From assembly GCA_026388155.1 (NCBI GenBank), contig JAPLKI010000019.1, forward strand, positions 59,054 to 123,053: a DNA stretch of 64,000 nucleotides. Reading direction: 5' to 3'. The position numbers and the translations under genes were made by a program. This stretch comes from Elusimicrobiota bacterium. Lineage in GTDB: Bacteria > Elusimicrobiota > Elusimicrobia > Elusimicrobiales > UBA9959. Below the pieces are notes generated by a model, which had not been told where the DNA came from, did not search any database, and saw only the letters and a program-made list of their open reading frames with translations. Position 1 is the first letter of the stretch, and each line of letters starts with the position of its first letter. Below, in pieces: positions 35,041-44,844 of the stretch.

Positions 35041-38013
35041 GTGAAAAAAATTATTTTCTCAAATCTGCTGTGGGGGTCGGCGCTCCTTTCGGTAACGCTG
35101 TTTTTTTATTTTACCGGCACCGGCCTTGAAACCGCGGAGCTGAAATTTTACGATTTCCGCGCCAAAATGAGCGCCGCCTCTTCCGCGAAAAATGAAATAG
35201 CGATCATAGAGATAAACGACGACACCATTTCAAAAATAGGCCGCTGGCCGTGGCCGCGCTCAGAAGTGGCCGACATGCTTCTCTGGCTTTCAAGCTCCAC
35301 GGCGCGCCCCTCGGTTATAGGCTTGAACATACTTTTTTCGGAACCGGAAAAAAACTCGGAATTGGAGCTTGGCGACTATCTGAAAAGCAGATACCTCGCC
35401 CTTGTGGCCGATAAAAAGATAAAGGAAACGACAAAAGACTCCGACTTTTCAAAAATCATAGATGAGGCCCAAGCTGGCTTCGACAACGACCCCAAACTGG
35501 CGGCCGCCGTGGCCGACGCCGGCAATGTGGTGCTTCCCATGTTGATAAAAACCGGGGAATCGTCCTCAAAGCCGGAGCCCGAACCCCAATGGCTGAAAAA
35601 ATTCTCGCCCGCCATAGGGCATTCGGCGGCGCAAGCCGATATCGCGGCGGAAGGTTCGCAGATTACCGTTCCGCTTGAAGTTATGGGCTCCAGCGCCGCC
35701 GGGGTGGGTTATGTGAATGTTTTCGCGGACTCGGACGGCACGCTGCGCCGGGAATATCCGTTCAGCCCCTACGACCGGAGTTTTTATCCTTCTTTCGCCT
35801 CAGAGATAGTGCGCGTGCGCCTGAAACTGACGCCGCAGGAGGTTATATTTTCACCGGGCGCCCTGGCGGCGTTCGGACACAATAAAATACCGCTTGATCA
35901 AAGCTCTTCCGTGCTGGTGGCTTTTAACAAAAACAAGTCTTCTTTCAAGCACTACTCTTTTTATGATGTAATGAGCGGAAAAATAGTGCCGGAAACTTTC
36001 AAAAACAAGATAGTGCTCATAGGCTTTACCGCACAGGGTATGGGCGCGCCTTATGCGACTCCCGTGGAAAGCAATTTACAGGCGGTGGAATTTACCGCGA
36101 ACGTGATAGGCGACATTCTTGAAGGCCGTTTTATTTCAAGGCCTGAGTGGGCCTCCCAGGCCGAGCTCGGTCTTATTGTTTTTGCCGGCCTTCTTGTTAT
36201 CTTCCTCCTGCCCCGCCTGAACGCCGGTCTGGGCGCCGGCCTTACGGTTCTGCTGTCAGGCTCTTTGGTGGGCTGGGGTATTTTCCTGTTCACCTCAAAA
36301 AGCATGTGGCTTAAAACTCTTTATCCCTCTTGTCTGCTCGTGGCCGGCTATATTCTCATCGTCATCAAACGCTTTTTCAGCGCGGAAAAGAAAAAAGAGT
36401 TCATGGAAGTTTCCGCCACGGAAACCAACAAGATGCTCGGGCTCTATTTGCAGGGACAGGGCATGCTTGATCTGGCCTTTGAAAAATTCCTCCTTTGCCC
36501 TGGTGACGGAACCATGAAAGACCTTCTTTATAACCTGGCGTTGGATTTTGAGCGAAAACTTCAGTTCAGCAAGGCGGTGGCTGTTTACGGCCATATTTCG
36601 CTTAACGACCCCGCTTATAAAGATATAAAAGACAAGATGGAAATGCTTACCAAGGCCTCCAACGAAGCCGTTGTCGGCGGCGGGCCGGGAGAAAAGCCCG
36701 TGAGTGATGCCGCCATGCCGGTTGAGGAGTCCTCAACCAGTTCCTCCGCTATTTCCAAGCTCGGCCGTTATGAAATCACCAAGGAACTCGGAAAGGGCGA
36801 GATGGGTATGGTTTACCTGGGCAGAGACCCCAAAATAAACAGGCTGGTAGCCCTAAAAACCATGAGTTTTGAGGAAGGCGCAGACGAAAAAACCATGAAG
36901 GAGCTCAAAGAGCGTTTCTTCCGAGAGGCGCAGGCCGCGGGCAAGCTTTCCCACCCGAACATTGTTAAGATCTTTGATACCGGAGAAGAAAAGAAAACAG
37001 CCTACATAGCCATGGAACCGCTCAAAGGCGACAGCCTGAAAAAACGGACAGCCAAAGGTTCGCTTTTACCCGTGGACAAAGTCCTTGAATATATTGAGAA
37101 GTCGTCCGAGGCGCTGGACTATGCGCATAAAAACGGCATTATACACCGCGACATCAGACCGCCCAATATCATGCTTCTTGAAGACGGCACGGTGCGAGTG
37201 ACTAACTTCGGTACAGCCGGCGCGCAGGAATCTGCCGAAGCCGCCACCGCCGCCGTTACGGACTCGTCCTATTATATCAGCCCCGAGCAGATAGCCGGCC
37301 AGAAAGCGGACGGCCGGGCGGATATTTTTTCGCTTGGCGTTACCATGTTTGAACTGCTTACCGGCGCGCGTCCCTGGAACGACGCCCTGGGCACGCTTTT
37401 CTTCCAGATAACCGCCGACCCCTGCCCTGACCCGATGGTTCGCAACCCCGCGCTTTCAAAGGACATCGTCGCGGTTATAGACAGGGCCCTGAAAAAGAAA
37501 CCCAATGAAAGATACCAGACGGCGGGCCAAATGGCGGAAGATATAAAGAATATTCTCCGCAAAAAGCCGCTTCCGGCGGAAAGCCCAAAAGCGGCCGCCT
37601 ACCCCGCTAAACCGTCCGGGTGGGCGCCGGAGCAAAAAAAACCGGTTATTGCTCCGCAAGTCAAACCCGCTCCCGCACAAGCCGCGGCAGGGCCACAGTC
37701 GTCGGGAGGCAGACTGGCGGCAACCGCTTCGCAAGCGCCTATAGCCAAACCCCAGCCGCAAAAACCCGCGCCCAGGGGAACGGGCGGGAACCGCGATGTC
37801 GAAGCCTTCGTCCCAACGCCGCAGCCAAAACCTGAAGCGGCAAAACCGGAGGATCAGGCCCAAGCGCCAGCCCCTAATTCCAAAGCCGCCGGTTCGCTGG
37901 TGGCGGGTTTCGCGAAGCCCACGAGCGGGTGGGATTTTGAAAAAATCCGGTCGCTTATTTACACTGAAGAGGAAAACAAAAGCAAAGAGGAAAATAAAAA
38001 CAAAAACAAATGA
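35041..38013 (+). CDS. CHASE2-sensor Ser/Thr kinase-like protein with degenerate motifs
   Basis: A 990-residue protein. The N-terminal membrane segment and CHASE2 sensor (residues 25-370; KFYDFRAKMS, RWPWPRSEVADML) face the periplasm; about three membrane helices follow (375-445), then a short TPR-like region (450-545). The kinase fold (575-840) retains the Gly-rich loop LGKGEMGMVYLG, K606 and HRD D704, but HRDIKP reads HRDIRPPN (R706) and DFG reads NFG (N722). Loss of the magnesium-binding Asp predicts a pseudokinase or an atypical kinase. The Pro/Ala-rich tail (845-960) is low complexity. GTG start, with CGGAG upstream. Confidence 0.88.
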   Translation: MKKIIFSNLLWGSALLSVTLFFYFTGTGLETAELKFYDFRAKMSAASSAKNEIAIIEINDDTISKIGRWPWPRSEVADMLLWLSSSTARPSVIGLNILFSEPEKNSELELGDYLKSRYLALVADKKIKETTKDSDFSKIIDEAQAGFDNDPKLAAAVADAGNVVLPMLIKTGESSSKPEPEPQWLKKFSPAIGHSAAQADIAAEGSQITVPLEVMGSSAAGVGYVNVFADSDGTLRREYPFSPYDRSFYPSFASEIVRVRLKLTPQEVIFSPGALAAFGHNKIPLDQSSSVLVAFNKNKSSFKHYSFYDVMSGKIVPETFKNKIVLIGFTAQGMGAPYATPVESNLQAVEFTANVIGDILEGRFISRPEWASQAELGLIVFAGLLVIFLLPRLNAGLGAGLTVLLSGSLVGWGIFLFTSKSMWLKTLYPSCLLVAGYILIVIKRFFSAEKKKEFMEVSATETNKMLGLYLQGQGMLDLAFEKFLLCPGDGTMKDLLYNLALDFERKLQFSKAVAVYGHISLNDPAYKDIKDKMEMLTKASNEAVVGGGPGEKPVSDAAMPVEESSTSSSAISKLGRYEITKELGKGEMGMVYLGRDPKINRLVALKTMSFEEGADEKTMKELKERFFREAQAAGKLSHPNIVKIFDTGEEKKTAYIAMEPLKGDSLKKRTAKGSLLPVDKVLEYIEKSSEALDYAHKNGIIHRDIRPPNIMLLEDGTVRVTNFGTAGAQESAEAATAAVTDSSYYISPEQIAGQKADGRADIFSLGVTMFELLTGARPWNDALGTLFFQITADPCPDPMVRNPALSKDIVAVIDRALKKKPNERYQTAGQMAEDIKNILRKKPLPAESPKAAAYPAKPSGWAPEQKKPVIAPQVKPAPAQAAAGPQSSGGRLAATASQAPIAKPQPQKPAPRGTGGNRDVEAFVPTPQPKPEAAKPEDQAQAPAPNSKAAGSLVAGFAKPTSGWDFEKIRSLIYTEEENKSKEENKNKNK

Positions 38014-38161
38014 CACCATCGTCCGACCATTCGCCGCTGGCGAATAACAATTTTATCTTCAGGACTTTTTACGGAAGCAGGCTCCGCTGCTTCCGGCTGT
38101 CGGACATGTACTCAAGTAATTTAAAATTTAAGGCGGCCTTTGACCGCAGGCAGGTGATGGA

Positions 38162-38971
38162 ATGACCTTTAAAATTAAATTCGCCTGGCAATCCGACACG
38201 GGTAAGCTCAGAAAAAACAATGAAGACAGCGCGCTTGTGGACCAGGATTTAGGCCTTGCCATAGTTGCCGACGGCATGGGAGGACACAGCTCAGGCGAAG
38301 TGGCGAGTTCCATGGCGGTTAAAGTCACCCGCGACAAATATGATTCCATGCGGCGCACCAACATCAAACCTTCCCCTTTTAATGAGAAATTCATGCTTGA
38401 AACCAACCAGTTGGGTTTCGCCGTACAGATGGCTAATTCAGTTATTTACGAAACGGGCAATTCAAGCCCCGACAACAAGGGGATGGGAACCACGCTGACG
38501 TCCGCGCTCTTGAACGGCAACCGCCTTTGCACCGCGCATATAGGCGACTCGCGCCTTTATATTTTCCGCTCCGGCGCCCTTCAACAGATAACCGAAGACC
38601 ACTCGCTTGTAATGGAGCATGTGCGCAAAGGCCTGCTTACCAAGGAACAGGCGGAAAAATCCCCGCTGCAGAATATCCTTACCCGCGCCCTGGGCTCGCA
38701 AAAGAATCCTCTCATAGACCTCATAGAAACGGTTGTCAAGGACGGAGACCGCCTGCTGCTGTGCACAGACGGACTTTTCAAGGCCGTTTCGGAAGAAAAA
38801 ACCGCGGAAATCCTGAAAACCAACCCTGATGACCGCAAAGCTTGTGAGCTGCTGGTGGAAACTGCTAACATGAACGGGGGCCCCGATAACGTGACCGTCA
38901 TAGCAGGCACCGTCAGTAAAAAAAATCTGAAAGAAACATTCACGGATATGTTCAAGAAATCGTATGCCTAA
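38162..38971 (+). CDS. PP2C-type Ser/Thr protein phosphatase
   Basis: A metal-dependent phosphatase expected to reverse phosphorylation by the neighbouring kinases. All PP2C motifs are seen: SDTGKLRKNNEDSALV, VADGMGGHSSGEVAS, IGDSRLYIFR and LLLCTDGLFKAV, then GPDNVTVI. 269 residues, cytoplasmic. The start overlaps a GGTGATGGA Shine-Dalgarno-like stretch. Two hairpins (ATTCGCC-GCT-GGCGAAT at 38029-38045; GGAAGCAG/CTGCTTCC at 38073-38094) lie in the gap after the CHASE2 gene. The 3' end overlaps the FHA gene by 8 nt. Confidence 0.95.
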   Translation: MTFKIKFAWQSDTGKLRKNNEDSALVDQDLGLAIVADGMGGHSSGEVASSMAVKVTRDKYDSMRRTNIKPSPFNEKFMLETNQLGFAVQMANSVIYETGNSSPDNKGMGTTLTSALLNGNRLCTAHIGDSRLYIFRSGALQQITEDHSLVMEHVRKGLLTKEQAEKSPLQNILTRALGSQKNPLIDLIETVVKDGDRLLLCTDGLFKAVSEEKTAEILKTNPDDRKACELLVETANMNGGPDNVTVIAGTVSKKNLKETFTDMFKKSYA

Positions 38972-39680
38972 ACTTCTGCTTAAACTTGAAGCGGCAGTCA
39001 TAAAAGAGATAACGCTGGATAAGCCGGTTTTTACCATAGGCAGAAAGCCGGATAACGATATCGCGCTCGACCACGCCACTGTTTCAGGCCACCACTGCAA
39101 AATTTATTCGGCCGGCGGTTCCTGGTTTGTTGAAGACTTGAACTCCACCAACGGCATCTTCGTCAACGGCAAGCGCGCGCTTAAGGCCGGTTTGCGTCAA
39201 AATGACGCTATAGCCATAGCTAAATATTCGCTGATTTTCTCCGACGACGGCGGCCCCGAGGCGCAAAGCGCACAGCAGACCGGGGCCCCGGCGGCGCAAT
39301 GCGCCCAGCGGACCGGGGTTCCGGCGGCGCCGCAACCCAGGCAGGAGCTGCCTCAGCAGAAAACCATTCCGAAAGCCGCCTTGGAAGTTCTTGAAAATCC
39401 GGCCGGCGACAAGAAAGAATTTGAGCTGACCGCCTCCTCCTCTTATATAGGAAAATCCTCCCAGGCCAATATTCCCTACAAGGCGGGGGGGTTGTTCGGC
39501 AGCGGCCCTGACATGGCCGCCGTCATTACCAGGCGACCGGAGGGATACTTCCTCAGTCCTGTAAAGGAAGGCTACACCAAGCACAACGGCGACCCCCTTA
39601 ATGCCAAGATACCCCTTAAGGACGACGACATCATTGCAGTGGGCTCCACCAAATTCAGATTCTTCATTAAGAAGACGTAA
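38964..39680 (+). CDS. Tandem FHA-domain protein
   Basis: Phosphothreonine-binding protein, probably reading the output of the adjacent kinases. FHA 1 (residues 5-95) has FTIGRKPDNDIALDHATVSGHH and LNSTNGIFVNG, all key residues present. A Gln/Ala/Pro-rich linker with near-duplicate units (QTGAPAAQCAQ, RTGVPAA) follows. The second half (about 135-238) looks like a diverged FHA (SSYIGKSSQANIP, KHNGDPLNAKIPLKDDDII). It overlaps the PP2C gene by 8 nt. Confidence 0.9.
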   Translation: MPKLLLKLEAAVIKEITLDKPVFTIGRKPDNDIALDHATVSGHHCKIYSAGGSWFVEDLNSTNGIFVNGKRALKAGLRQNDAIAIAKYSLIFSDDGGPEAQSAQQTGAPAAQCAQRTGVPAAPQPRQELPQQKTIPKAALEVLENPAGDKKEFELTASSSYIGKSSQANIPYKAGGLFGSGPDMAAVITRRPEGYFLSPVKEGYTKHNGDPLNAKIPLKDDDIIAVGSTKFRFFIKKT

Positions 39681-39691
39681 CCCAAAAATTG

Positions 39692-39760
39692 CAGGTAGAC
39701 AGGAGTCAGAAGCCAGAATTCAGAATTCTGACTCCTGAATTCTGACTACTGGCTACCTGA
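39692..39760. repeat. Word-built intergenic hairpin H11 (AGAATTCAG words)
   Basis: CAGGTAG (39692-39698) pairs with CTACCTG (39754-39760); AGGAGTCAGAA (39701-39711) pairs with TTCTGACTCCT (39726-39736). Same words as H3 and the one-armed copy near 44767. It lies between the FHA gene and the groES promoter. Confidence 0.75.
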
Positions 39761-39774
39761 ATAGCTATTCTTTA

Positions 39775-39801
39775 TTAGCAATCAAACACAAAGAGTGCTA
39801 T
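39775..39801 (+). promoter_or_regulatory. CIRCE operator 1 (HrcA site)
   Basis: TTAGCAATC-N9-GAGTGCTAT; one mismatch in each arm from the consensus TTAGCACTC-N9-GAGTGCTAA. It shares its last base with the -35. Confidence 0.92.
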
Positions 39802-39829
39802 TGACACTTAAAACCGCTTTTGCTAAAAT
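39801..39829 (+). promoter_or_regulatory. Sigma-70 promoter of groESL
   Basis: TTGACA (39801-39806), 17-nt spacer, TAAAAT (39824-39829), placed exactly between two CIRCE operators. Confidence 0.9.
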
Positions 39830-39855
39830 TAGCAATTGTAGGGTTCAAGTGCTAA
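39829..39855 (+). promoter_or_regulatory. CIRCE operator 2
   Basis: TTAGCAATT-N9-AAGTGCTAA, beginning in the -10 and covering the start-site region. Together with operator 1 it brackets the promoter, so HrcA would block RNA polymerase on both sides. Confidence 0.85.
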
Positions 39856-39901
39856 AAATCATTTTCAAAAAAACCAGGCACTTTAAAAAGGAGACAATAA
39901 C

Positions 39902-40213
<312 letters not shown>

Positions 40214-40237
40214 TATAAGAAAAGGAGAAAAATTAAC

Positions 40238-41878
40238 ATGGCAAAGCAGATAATTTATTCGGAAGAGGGGCGCATGCTCCTTAAAGCCGGCGTGGACAAG
40301 CTGGCCAACGCCGTAAAAGTGACCCTCGGCCCCAAAGGCAAAACGGTCATACTCTCAAAGAAATACGGCTCCCCCACCATCATTGACGACGGCGTGACCA
40401 TCGCCAAGGAAATAGAGCTGGAAAACAACTTTGAGGACATGGGCGCCCAGCTGGCGCGCGAGGCCGCCTCAAAAACCAACGATATCGCCGGCGACGGGAC
40501 CACCACCGCCACCGTGCTCGTACAGGCGATTTTCACCGAGGGCCTTAAAAACATCACCGCCGGCGCCGACGGCATTCACGTGAAACGCGGCATAGACAAG
40601 GCTGTGCAGGCCATAGTCGAGGATCTCAAAAAAATGGCCAAGCCCGTGAAAACCAAAGAAGAGAAGGCCCAGATAGCCACCATTTCCGCCAACGACAAGG
40701 TAATAGGCGACCTGATCGCCCAGGCCATGGAAAAGGTCGGGCATGAAGGCGTTATCACCGTTGAAGAGGGAAAGTCATCCGAGACCGAACTGGACGTGGT
40801 TGAAGGGATGCAGTTTGACCGCGGCTATATATCGCCCTACTTCGTCACCGATCCGGAAAGGATGGAATGCGTGCTTGAAGACGCCCTTATCCTTATAACC
40901 GACAAGAAGATATCCGCCATGAGCGACCTTTTGCCGACACTGGAAAAAATAGTCCAGACGGGCAAACAGTTCCTTATAATAGCGGAAGATATTGAAGGCG
41001 AAGCCCTGGCGACCCTTGTGGTCAACAAACTGCGCGGAACCCTTAAAGGCTGCGCCGTTAAAGCGCCGGGCTTCGGCGACAGGCGCAAGGAAATGCTTGA
41101 AGACATAGCCATCCTCACCGGCGGCGAAGTCATCAGCGAAGACCGCGGGATGAAGCTTGACAAAGCCACGCTGGAACAGCTGGGCAAAGCCAAGCGCGTG
41201 GTTATCGACAAAGAGAACGCGACCATAGTCGACGGCGCCGGCGACAAGGCGGAAATAAAGAAGCGCACCGGACAGGTCCGCAAACAGATCGAAGACACCA
41301 CCTCCGACTACGATAAGGAAAAGCTTGAGGAAAGGCTTGCCAAGCTCTCCGGCGGAGTAGCCGTGATACGCGTGGGTGCGGCCACCGAAACCGAGATGAA
41401 GGCCAAGAAATCAAAGATCGAAGACGCCAGGAACGCCACCAAGGCGGGCGTTGAGGAAGGCATCATCCAGGGCGGCGGCGTAGCCCTTATACGCGCGGTC
41501 AAAGCGCTTGAAAGGGTGAAGTTTGATAATGAAGACGAAAAAACCGGCATCAACATCGTGCGCAAGGCCGTATACGCGCCTTTGAGAATTATAGCCGAGA
41601 ACGCGGGGATGGACGGTTCCATCGTCATAGAGAAGATAAAGAACTCTTCCACCGAGATCGGCTTTGACGCCGAAACCCTGACCTATGTGGACGTAATGAA
41701 AGCCGGCATCGTGGACCCGTTAAAGGTAACACGCACCGCGCTTGAAAACGCGGCTTCCATAGCCAGCACGCTGCTTACCACCGAGGCTCTTGTGGCGGAT
41801 CTGCCCGAGAAAAAGGACAAAATGCCCGCGATGGGCGGAGGAATGGGCGGAATGGGCGGCGGCGGAGATATGTACTAA
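40238..41878 (+). CDS. groEL: Chaperonin GroEL
   Basis: ATP-dependent folding chamber; 546 residues. It shows [12 protein letters not shown], the [13 protein letters not shown] site, the apical domain, and the C-terminal Gly-Met tail ([14 protein letters not shown]). AAAGGAG precedes the ATG. The operon ends with a terminator at 41923-41954. Confidence 0.99.
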   Translation: MAKQIIYSEEGRMLLKAGVDKLANAVKVTLGPKGKTVILSKKYGSPTIIDDGVTIAKEIELENNFEDMGAQLAREAASKTNDIAGDGTTTATVLVQAIFTEGLKNITAGADGIHVKRGIDKAVQAIVEDLKKMAKPVKTKEEKAQIATISANDKVIGDLIAQAMEKVGHEGVITVEEGKSSETELDVVEGMQFDRGYISPYFVTDPERMECVLEDALILITDKKISAMSDLLPTLEKIVQTGKQFLIIAEDIEGEALATLVVNKLRGTLKGCAVKAPGFGDRRKEMLEDIAILTGGEVISEDRGMKLDKATLEQLGKAKRVVIDKENATIVDGAGDKAEIKKRTGQVRKQIEDTTSDYDKEKLEERLAKLSGGVAVIRVGAATETEMKAKKSKIEDARNATKAGVEEGIIQGGGVALIRAVKALERVKFDNEDEKTGINIVRKAVYAPLRIIAENAGMDGSIVIEKIKNSSTEIGFDAETLTYVDVMKAGIVDPLKVTRTALENAASIASTLLTTEALVADLPEKKDKMPAMGGGMGGMGGGGDMY

Positions 41879-41879
41879 C

Positions 41880-41920
41880 AGCAGCGAATAGCGGCTAGCA
41901 AATAGCGAATAGTTGCTGAC
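41880..41920. repeat. Partial word-built repeat H12 (GCGAATAG words, one arm)
   Basis: Contains GCGAATAGC and AATAGCGAATAG words without the complementary arm, closed only by CAGCA/TGCTG. A remnant of the hairpin family. Confidence 0.5.
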
Positions 41921-41922
41921 AA

Positions 41923-41954
41923 AAAACCCCGGGTCCAAAAGGCCCGGGGGTTTT
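41923..41954 (+). terminator. Terminator of groESL
   Basis: AAAACCCCGGG / CCCGGGGGTTTT stem with one bulge and a 9-nt loop, then TTTT. Confidence 0.85.
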
Positions 41955-41982
41955 ATTTATAAAAAAAAAGGGGGAAGGGTTC

Positions 41983-42167
41983 GAGGGTAAATTCCCTGTG
42001 CGCTCCAAGACCGGGTTTGGCTGATAAGCCCGGGGTCTTACGCCGGCGTGCGAACTCGCCTCGCACACAGTGCTCGGCTCAAACATTCACCGCCGTCGCT
42101 AATGATAGCGATACGCTCCAGACCCCGGGGTTAAACCCTTTAAGGAGCGCACAGGGAATTTACCCTC
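41983..42167. repeat. 185-bp element with 24-bp perfect terminal inverted repeats
   Basis: Arms at 41983-42006 and 42144-42167 are exact complements over 24 nt (left arm begins GAGGGTAAATTCCCTG). The interior holds further hairpins (ACCGGG...CCCGGGGT; GACCCCGGGG). No coding frame. It resembles a MITE or a large cruciform; no clear target duplication flanks it. 42168-42347 is A/T-rich and shows no gene. Confidence 0.75.
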
Positions 42168-42347
42168 TCCCTTGCACTGGCATATATATCTCTTTAAGTA
42201 AAATATCCCCACCCCGCAGATACATCTAAACCCGCAAAGAGAATAATTTTTGGGGGCGGGTAATTCGGCTGTATCAAAATTTGGGCGGGGGAACATATAT
42301 GTAAAAATCACTTCCGCCGAAAATATAAGATGTGAAATATAATTTAC

Positions 42348-42565
42348 GGAGGGGTGCCGCCGGGTTTATTTGCGGGGGTTTTCCTTAAAACAATTTCCTT
42401 TAAGGGCCAGGCATGGGGTTGCTCTGGAGCCACATAGCGGATGGGGGGCCCCGTTTCGGGGGGAAACCACGGGAGGGTTTCCTACGTGGCGGAATGGGCA
42501 ACCCCATGACTAGCCTGCTCCCCGACCCGACCCCCGCAAACAAACCCGGCGGCAGGACCCCGACT
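42348..42565 (-). repeat. Inverted-repeat element, copy 2
   Basis: 24-nt ends at 42356-42379 and 42530-42553 pair with one mismatch (left begins GCCGCCGGGTTTATTT). An inner perfect 11-bp pair CATGGGGTTGC (42412-42422) / GCAACCCCATG (42498-42508) and a CCACG/CGTGG stem follow. Both ends match copy 1 at 12406-12543 in opposite orientation. The 727-bp gap 41879-42605 is filled by this and the preceding repeat; no gene is supported. Confidence 0.75.
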
Positions 42566-42605
42566 TCACATCTTGCTGATACTTATAGTTCCTTAATGTT
42601 AGGAA

Positions 42606-43856
42606 TTACGCTGTTTCGGGGAATTCTATGGGGGAGGCGGGGGCTTCGGGGTTGCGAAGGCCGTCCTGCTCTGACGACAGCCTGCGCCCGAGACTTAAGA
42701 ACCCAAACGAAGAAACAACCGCCACAAAAGCCACAATGAACCAGGGACCCTGCTGGAAAACCGGACTTATGGCTCCTATCGCGTTCGAGCCCACAAGAAT
42801 GCCCGCCGAACTGCCTACCTGCTGAAAAACCCCCTGCACACCAAGATAACGCCCCTTTTCACCCCGCGGCGCCATATTCGCCCCCAGCGCCTGCAGCCCC
42901 GGCGAAACCGCCATCTCACCCAGCGTCACCACCGCTATGGCCGCCCCGGCCACCCAGAAAGCGGGGGCAAAACCAAAAGCGAGATATCCCGCCCCATACA
43001 AAACCGCCCCCGCGGCAAGCCCCGCTGTTATACGGCGGCGTTCAAGCACGCGCGTCATTAAGTACTGAAACGCCACAACCATCAGGCCGTTTATGGAAAA
43101 AAGCAGGCCTATCTCCGCTTCGGAAAACCCCAGGTACTTCTTTGAATAGAGCGAACTTGAAACCACAAGCTGGCTCATAACTGCACAAATGGTGAAAGTA
43201 AAAACACAGAAGCGCAGGAACTGCCCGTTTTTCAACGCAACAACAGCCGACCCAATACGCGGAGGAATGAATTTCCCGCTGGCCGCACCCGGCGCGTCTT
43301 TAATAGAAAAAGTCACGATAACAGTACAAACCGCGTAAACCCCGGCCGTCACAAAAAACATAAGCGCATAGGAGCCTTCCGCCAGAAATCCGCCCAGCGC
43401 CGGCCCCAGCGCCCAGCCCGCGTTGTTGCCCATGCGCAGGAACCCGTACGCTTTCAGCCTGCGCGCCGGGCTGACAAAATCAGCCACCCAGGATCTTGAG
43501 GCGGGATGAAAAAAAGAGCCGATAAACATTCCCAGCGGATGAAAAACAAAAATAGCCCATAACCCCGCCCCGCTGTAAACTATCCAGGCAATAACCGCTA
43601 TAAGAACCGAACGCAGCGCCAGTGAAAACACCATAACCTTGCGCCGCCCTATGGCGTCCGAAATCTCGCCTCCTATAAACTGGGCCGCCGATGCGACCAG
43701 CATTGAAAGGGAAAGGAATACGCCCACCCAGGCCATGGGCACGCCGCGCTGAGAACTGAGATAAATCGCCAGAAAAGGGAAAGAAATAGCATAGCCGGCC
43801 GTCATAACGCCTTCAGCCGCCACCAAAAGCCAGAAACCGGCGGGATGCTTTTCCAT
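42606..43856 (-). CDS. Major facilitator superfamily transporter
   Basis: A 416-residue inner-membrane protein with 12 predicted helices. The MFS motif A between helices 2 and 3 reads GGEISDAIGRRKVM. This pattern fits drug:H+ antiporter-like (DHA1) MFS proteins, but the substrate cannot be read from sequence. It ends 40 bp from the repeat element. No partner regulator is adjacent. Confidence 0.9.
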   Translation of the reverse strand: MEKHPAGFWLLVAAEGVMTAGYAISFPFLAIYLSSQRGVPMAWVGVFLSLSMLVASAAQFIGGEISDAIGRRKVMVFSLALRSVLIAVIAWIVYSGAGLWAIFVFHPLGMFIGSFFHPASRSWVADFVSPARRLKAYGFLRMGNNAGWALGPALGGFLAEGSYALMFFVTAGVYAVCTVIVTFSIKDAPGAASGKFIPPRIGSAVVALKNGQFLRFCVFTFTICAVMSQLVVSSSLYSKKYLGFSEAEIGLLFSINGLMVVAFQYLMTRVLERRRITAGLAAGAVLYGAGYLAFGFAPAFWVAGAAIAVVTLGEMAVSPGLQALGANMAPRGEKGRYLGVQGVFQQVGSSAGILVGSNAIGAISPVFQQGPWFIVAFVAVVSSFGFLSLGRRLSSEQDGLRNPEAPASPIEFPETA

Positions 43857-43874
43857 AAAATAAATAATAGCATT

Positions 43875-43965
43875 TGGGGCAGAGGCGAGGGGTTAGCGGC
43901 AAGGGGTTAAGAAATCCCATTTCTTCCACGCTCCACCCTCTATCCGCTATCCTCTAATCCCCGCT
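43875..43965. repeat. Word-built intergenic hairpin H13 (GGGGTTAG words)
   Basis: Left arm GCGAGGGGTTAGCGGCAAGG; right arm CACCCTCTATCCGCTATCC; centre AAGAAATCCCATTTCTT. It separates the divergent MFS and YggS genes. Confidence 0.7.
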
Positions 43966-44021
43966 TTTTCCCATTTCCCCCTATGAAAAATACTTTTTTT
44001 TTGGTAAAATGATATTACGAC

Positions 44022-44747
44022 ATGTTACCCACGGAAACAGGAAGAAAAGAGAAGCTGCTGGGGAATTTAACAAACATAACCGAAAGGATAAAATCCGCCT
44101 GCGAAAAGGCCTCACGAAACGCGGCGGAAGTGGAGCTTTTGGCGGTAACAAAATACGCCTCGGTTGAAGACACCCGCCTGCTTGTGGAAACCGGCAAAAT
44201 AAAGCTTGCCGGTGAAAGCAAGGTGCAGGACGCCGAAAAAAAATGGATAAACGGCCCGCTTGCGGACCTGCGCCCCTCGGTGGAACTGCATTTTATCGGC
44301 CACCTGCAAACCAATAAGGCGGCGCTCGCGGTGGATTTTTTTGACAGCGTGGATTGCGTTGACAGCATGAAACTTGCCCTTGCGTTAAATGTCCATGCAG
44401 CCAAAGCCGGCAAACGGCTTCCCATACTTATTCAGCTAAAACTTACCGATTCGCCCTCACAGCACGGAGTCACACCGGAGGACGCCCCGGGTTTGCTTGA
44501 GGACATAAGGGAACTTTCAAACCTGAGCCCCGAGGGTTACATGGCCATAGCCCCGGTATCGCGCGAGCCGGAGACCCTAAGGCCGCTTTTTGCTTCTGTA
44601 AAAAAAATTTTTGACAGGGACTTTCCGGCGGGGGTAAACAATGACGGGCGCAGGAACCGGCTGTCGCTCGGCATGAGCGGGGATTTTGAGCAAGCCGTGG
44701 CTGAGGGGGCTAATCTTCCCCGCCTGGGAAGTCTGTTGTTCACATAA
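44022..44747 (+). CDS. YggS/PROSC family PLP-homeostasis protein
   Basis: Cytoplasmic PLP-binding protein of the single-domain alanine-racemase-like fold. It buffers pyridoxal phosphate rather than racemising amino acids. Motifs: LLAVTKYASVE (PLP Lys), GESKVQDAEKKW (usually FGENxVQE), LHFIGHLQTNKA and LSMGMSxDF-like LSLGMSGDFEQAV. 241 residues. Weak Shine-Dalgarno. It is followed by yggU, a frequent neighbour. Confidence 0.92.
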   Translation: MLPTETGRKEKLLGNLTNITERIKSACEKASRNAAEVELLAVTKYASVEDTRLLVETGKIKLAGESKVQDAEKKWINGPLADLRPSVELHFIGHLQTNKAALAVDFFDSVDCVDSMKLALALNVHAAKAGKRLPILIQLKLTDSPSQHGVTPEDAPGLLEDIRELSNLSPEGYMAIAPVSREPETLRPLFASVKKIFDRDFPAGVNNDGRRNRLSLGMSGDFEQAVAEGANLPRLGSLLFT

Positions 44748-44844
44748 AACAGCTTGCTACTCAGGGAGCCAGAATTCAGAATGGATTGGAGGTGTGACGG
44801 GCAATTTCGCATTAAACGGTAAACGCAACTTAGAGAGGTGTGCA

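Noticed and set aside
42413..42739. 108-codon plus-strand frame
   Set aside because: Overlaps the repeat element and the MFS gene; low-complexity GC-rich translation.
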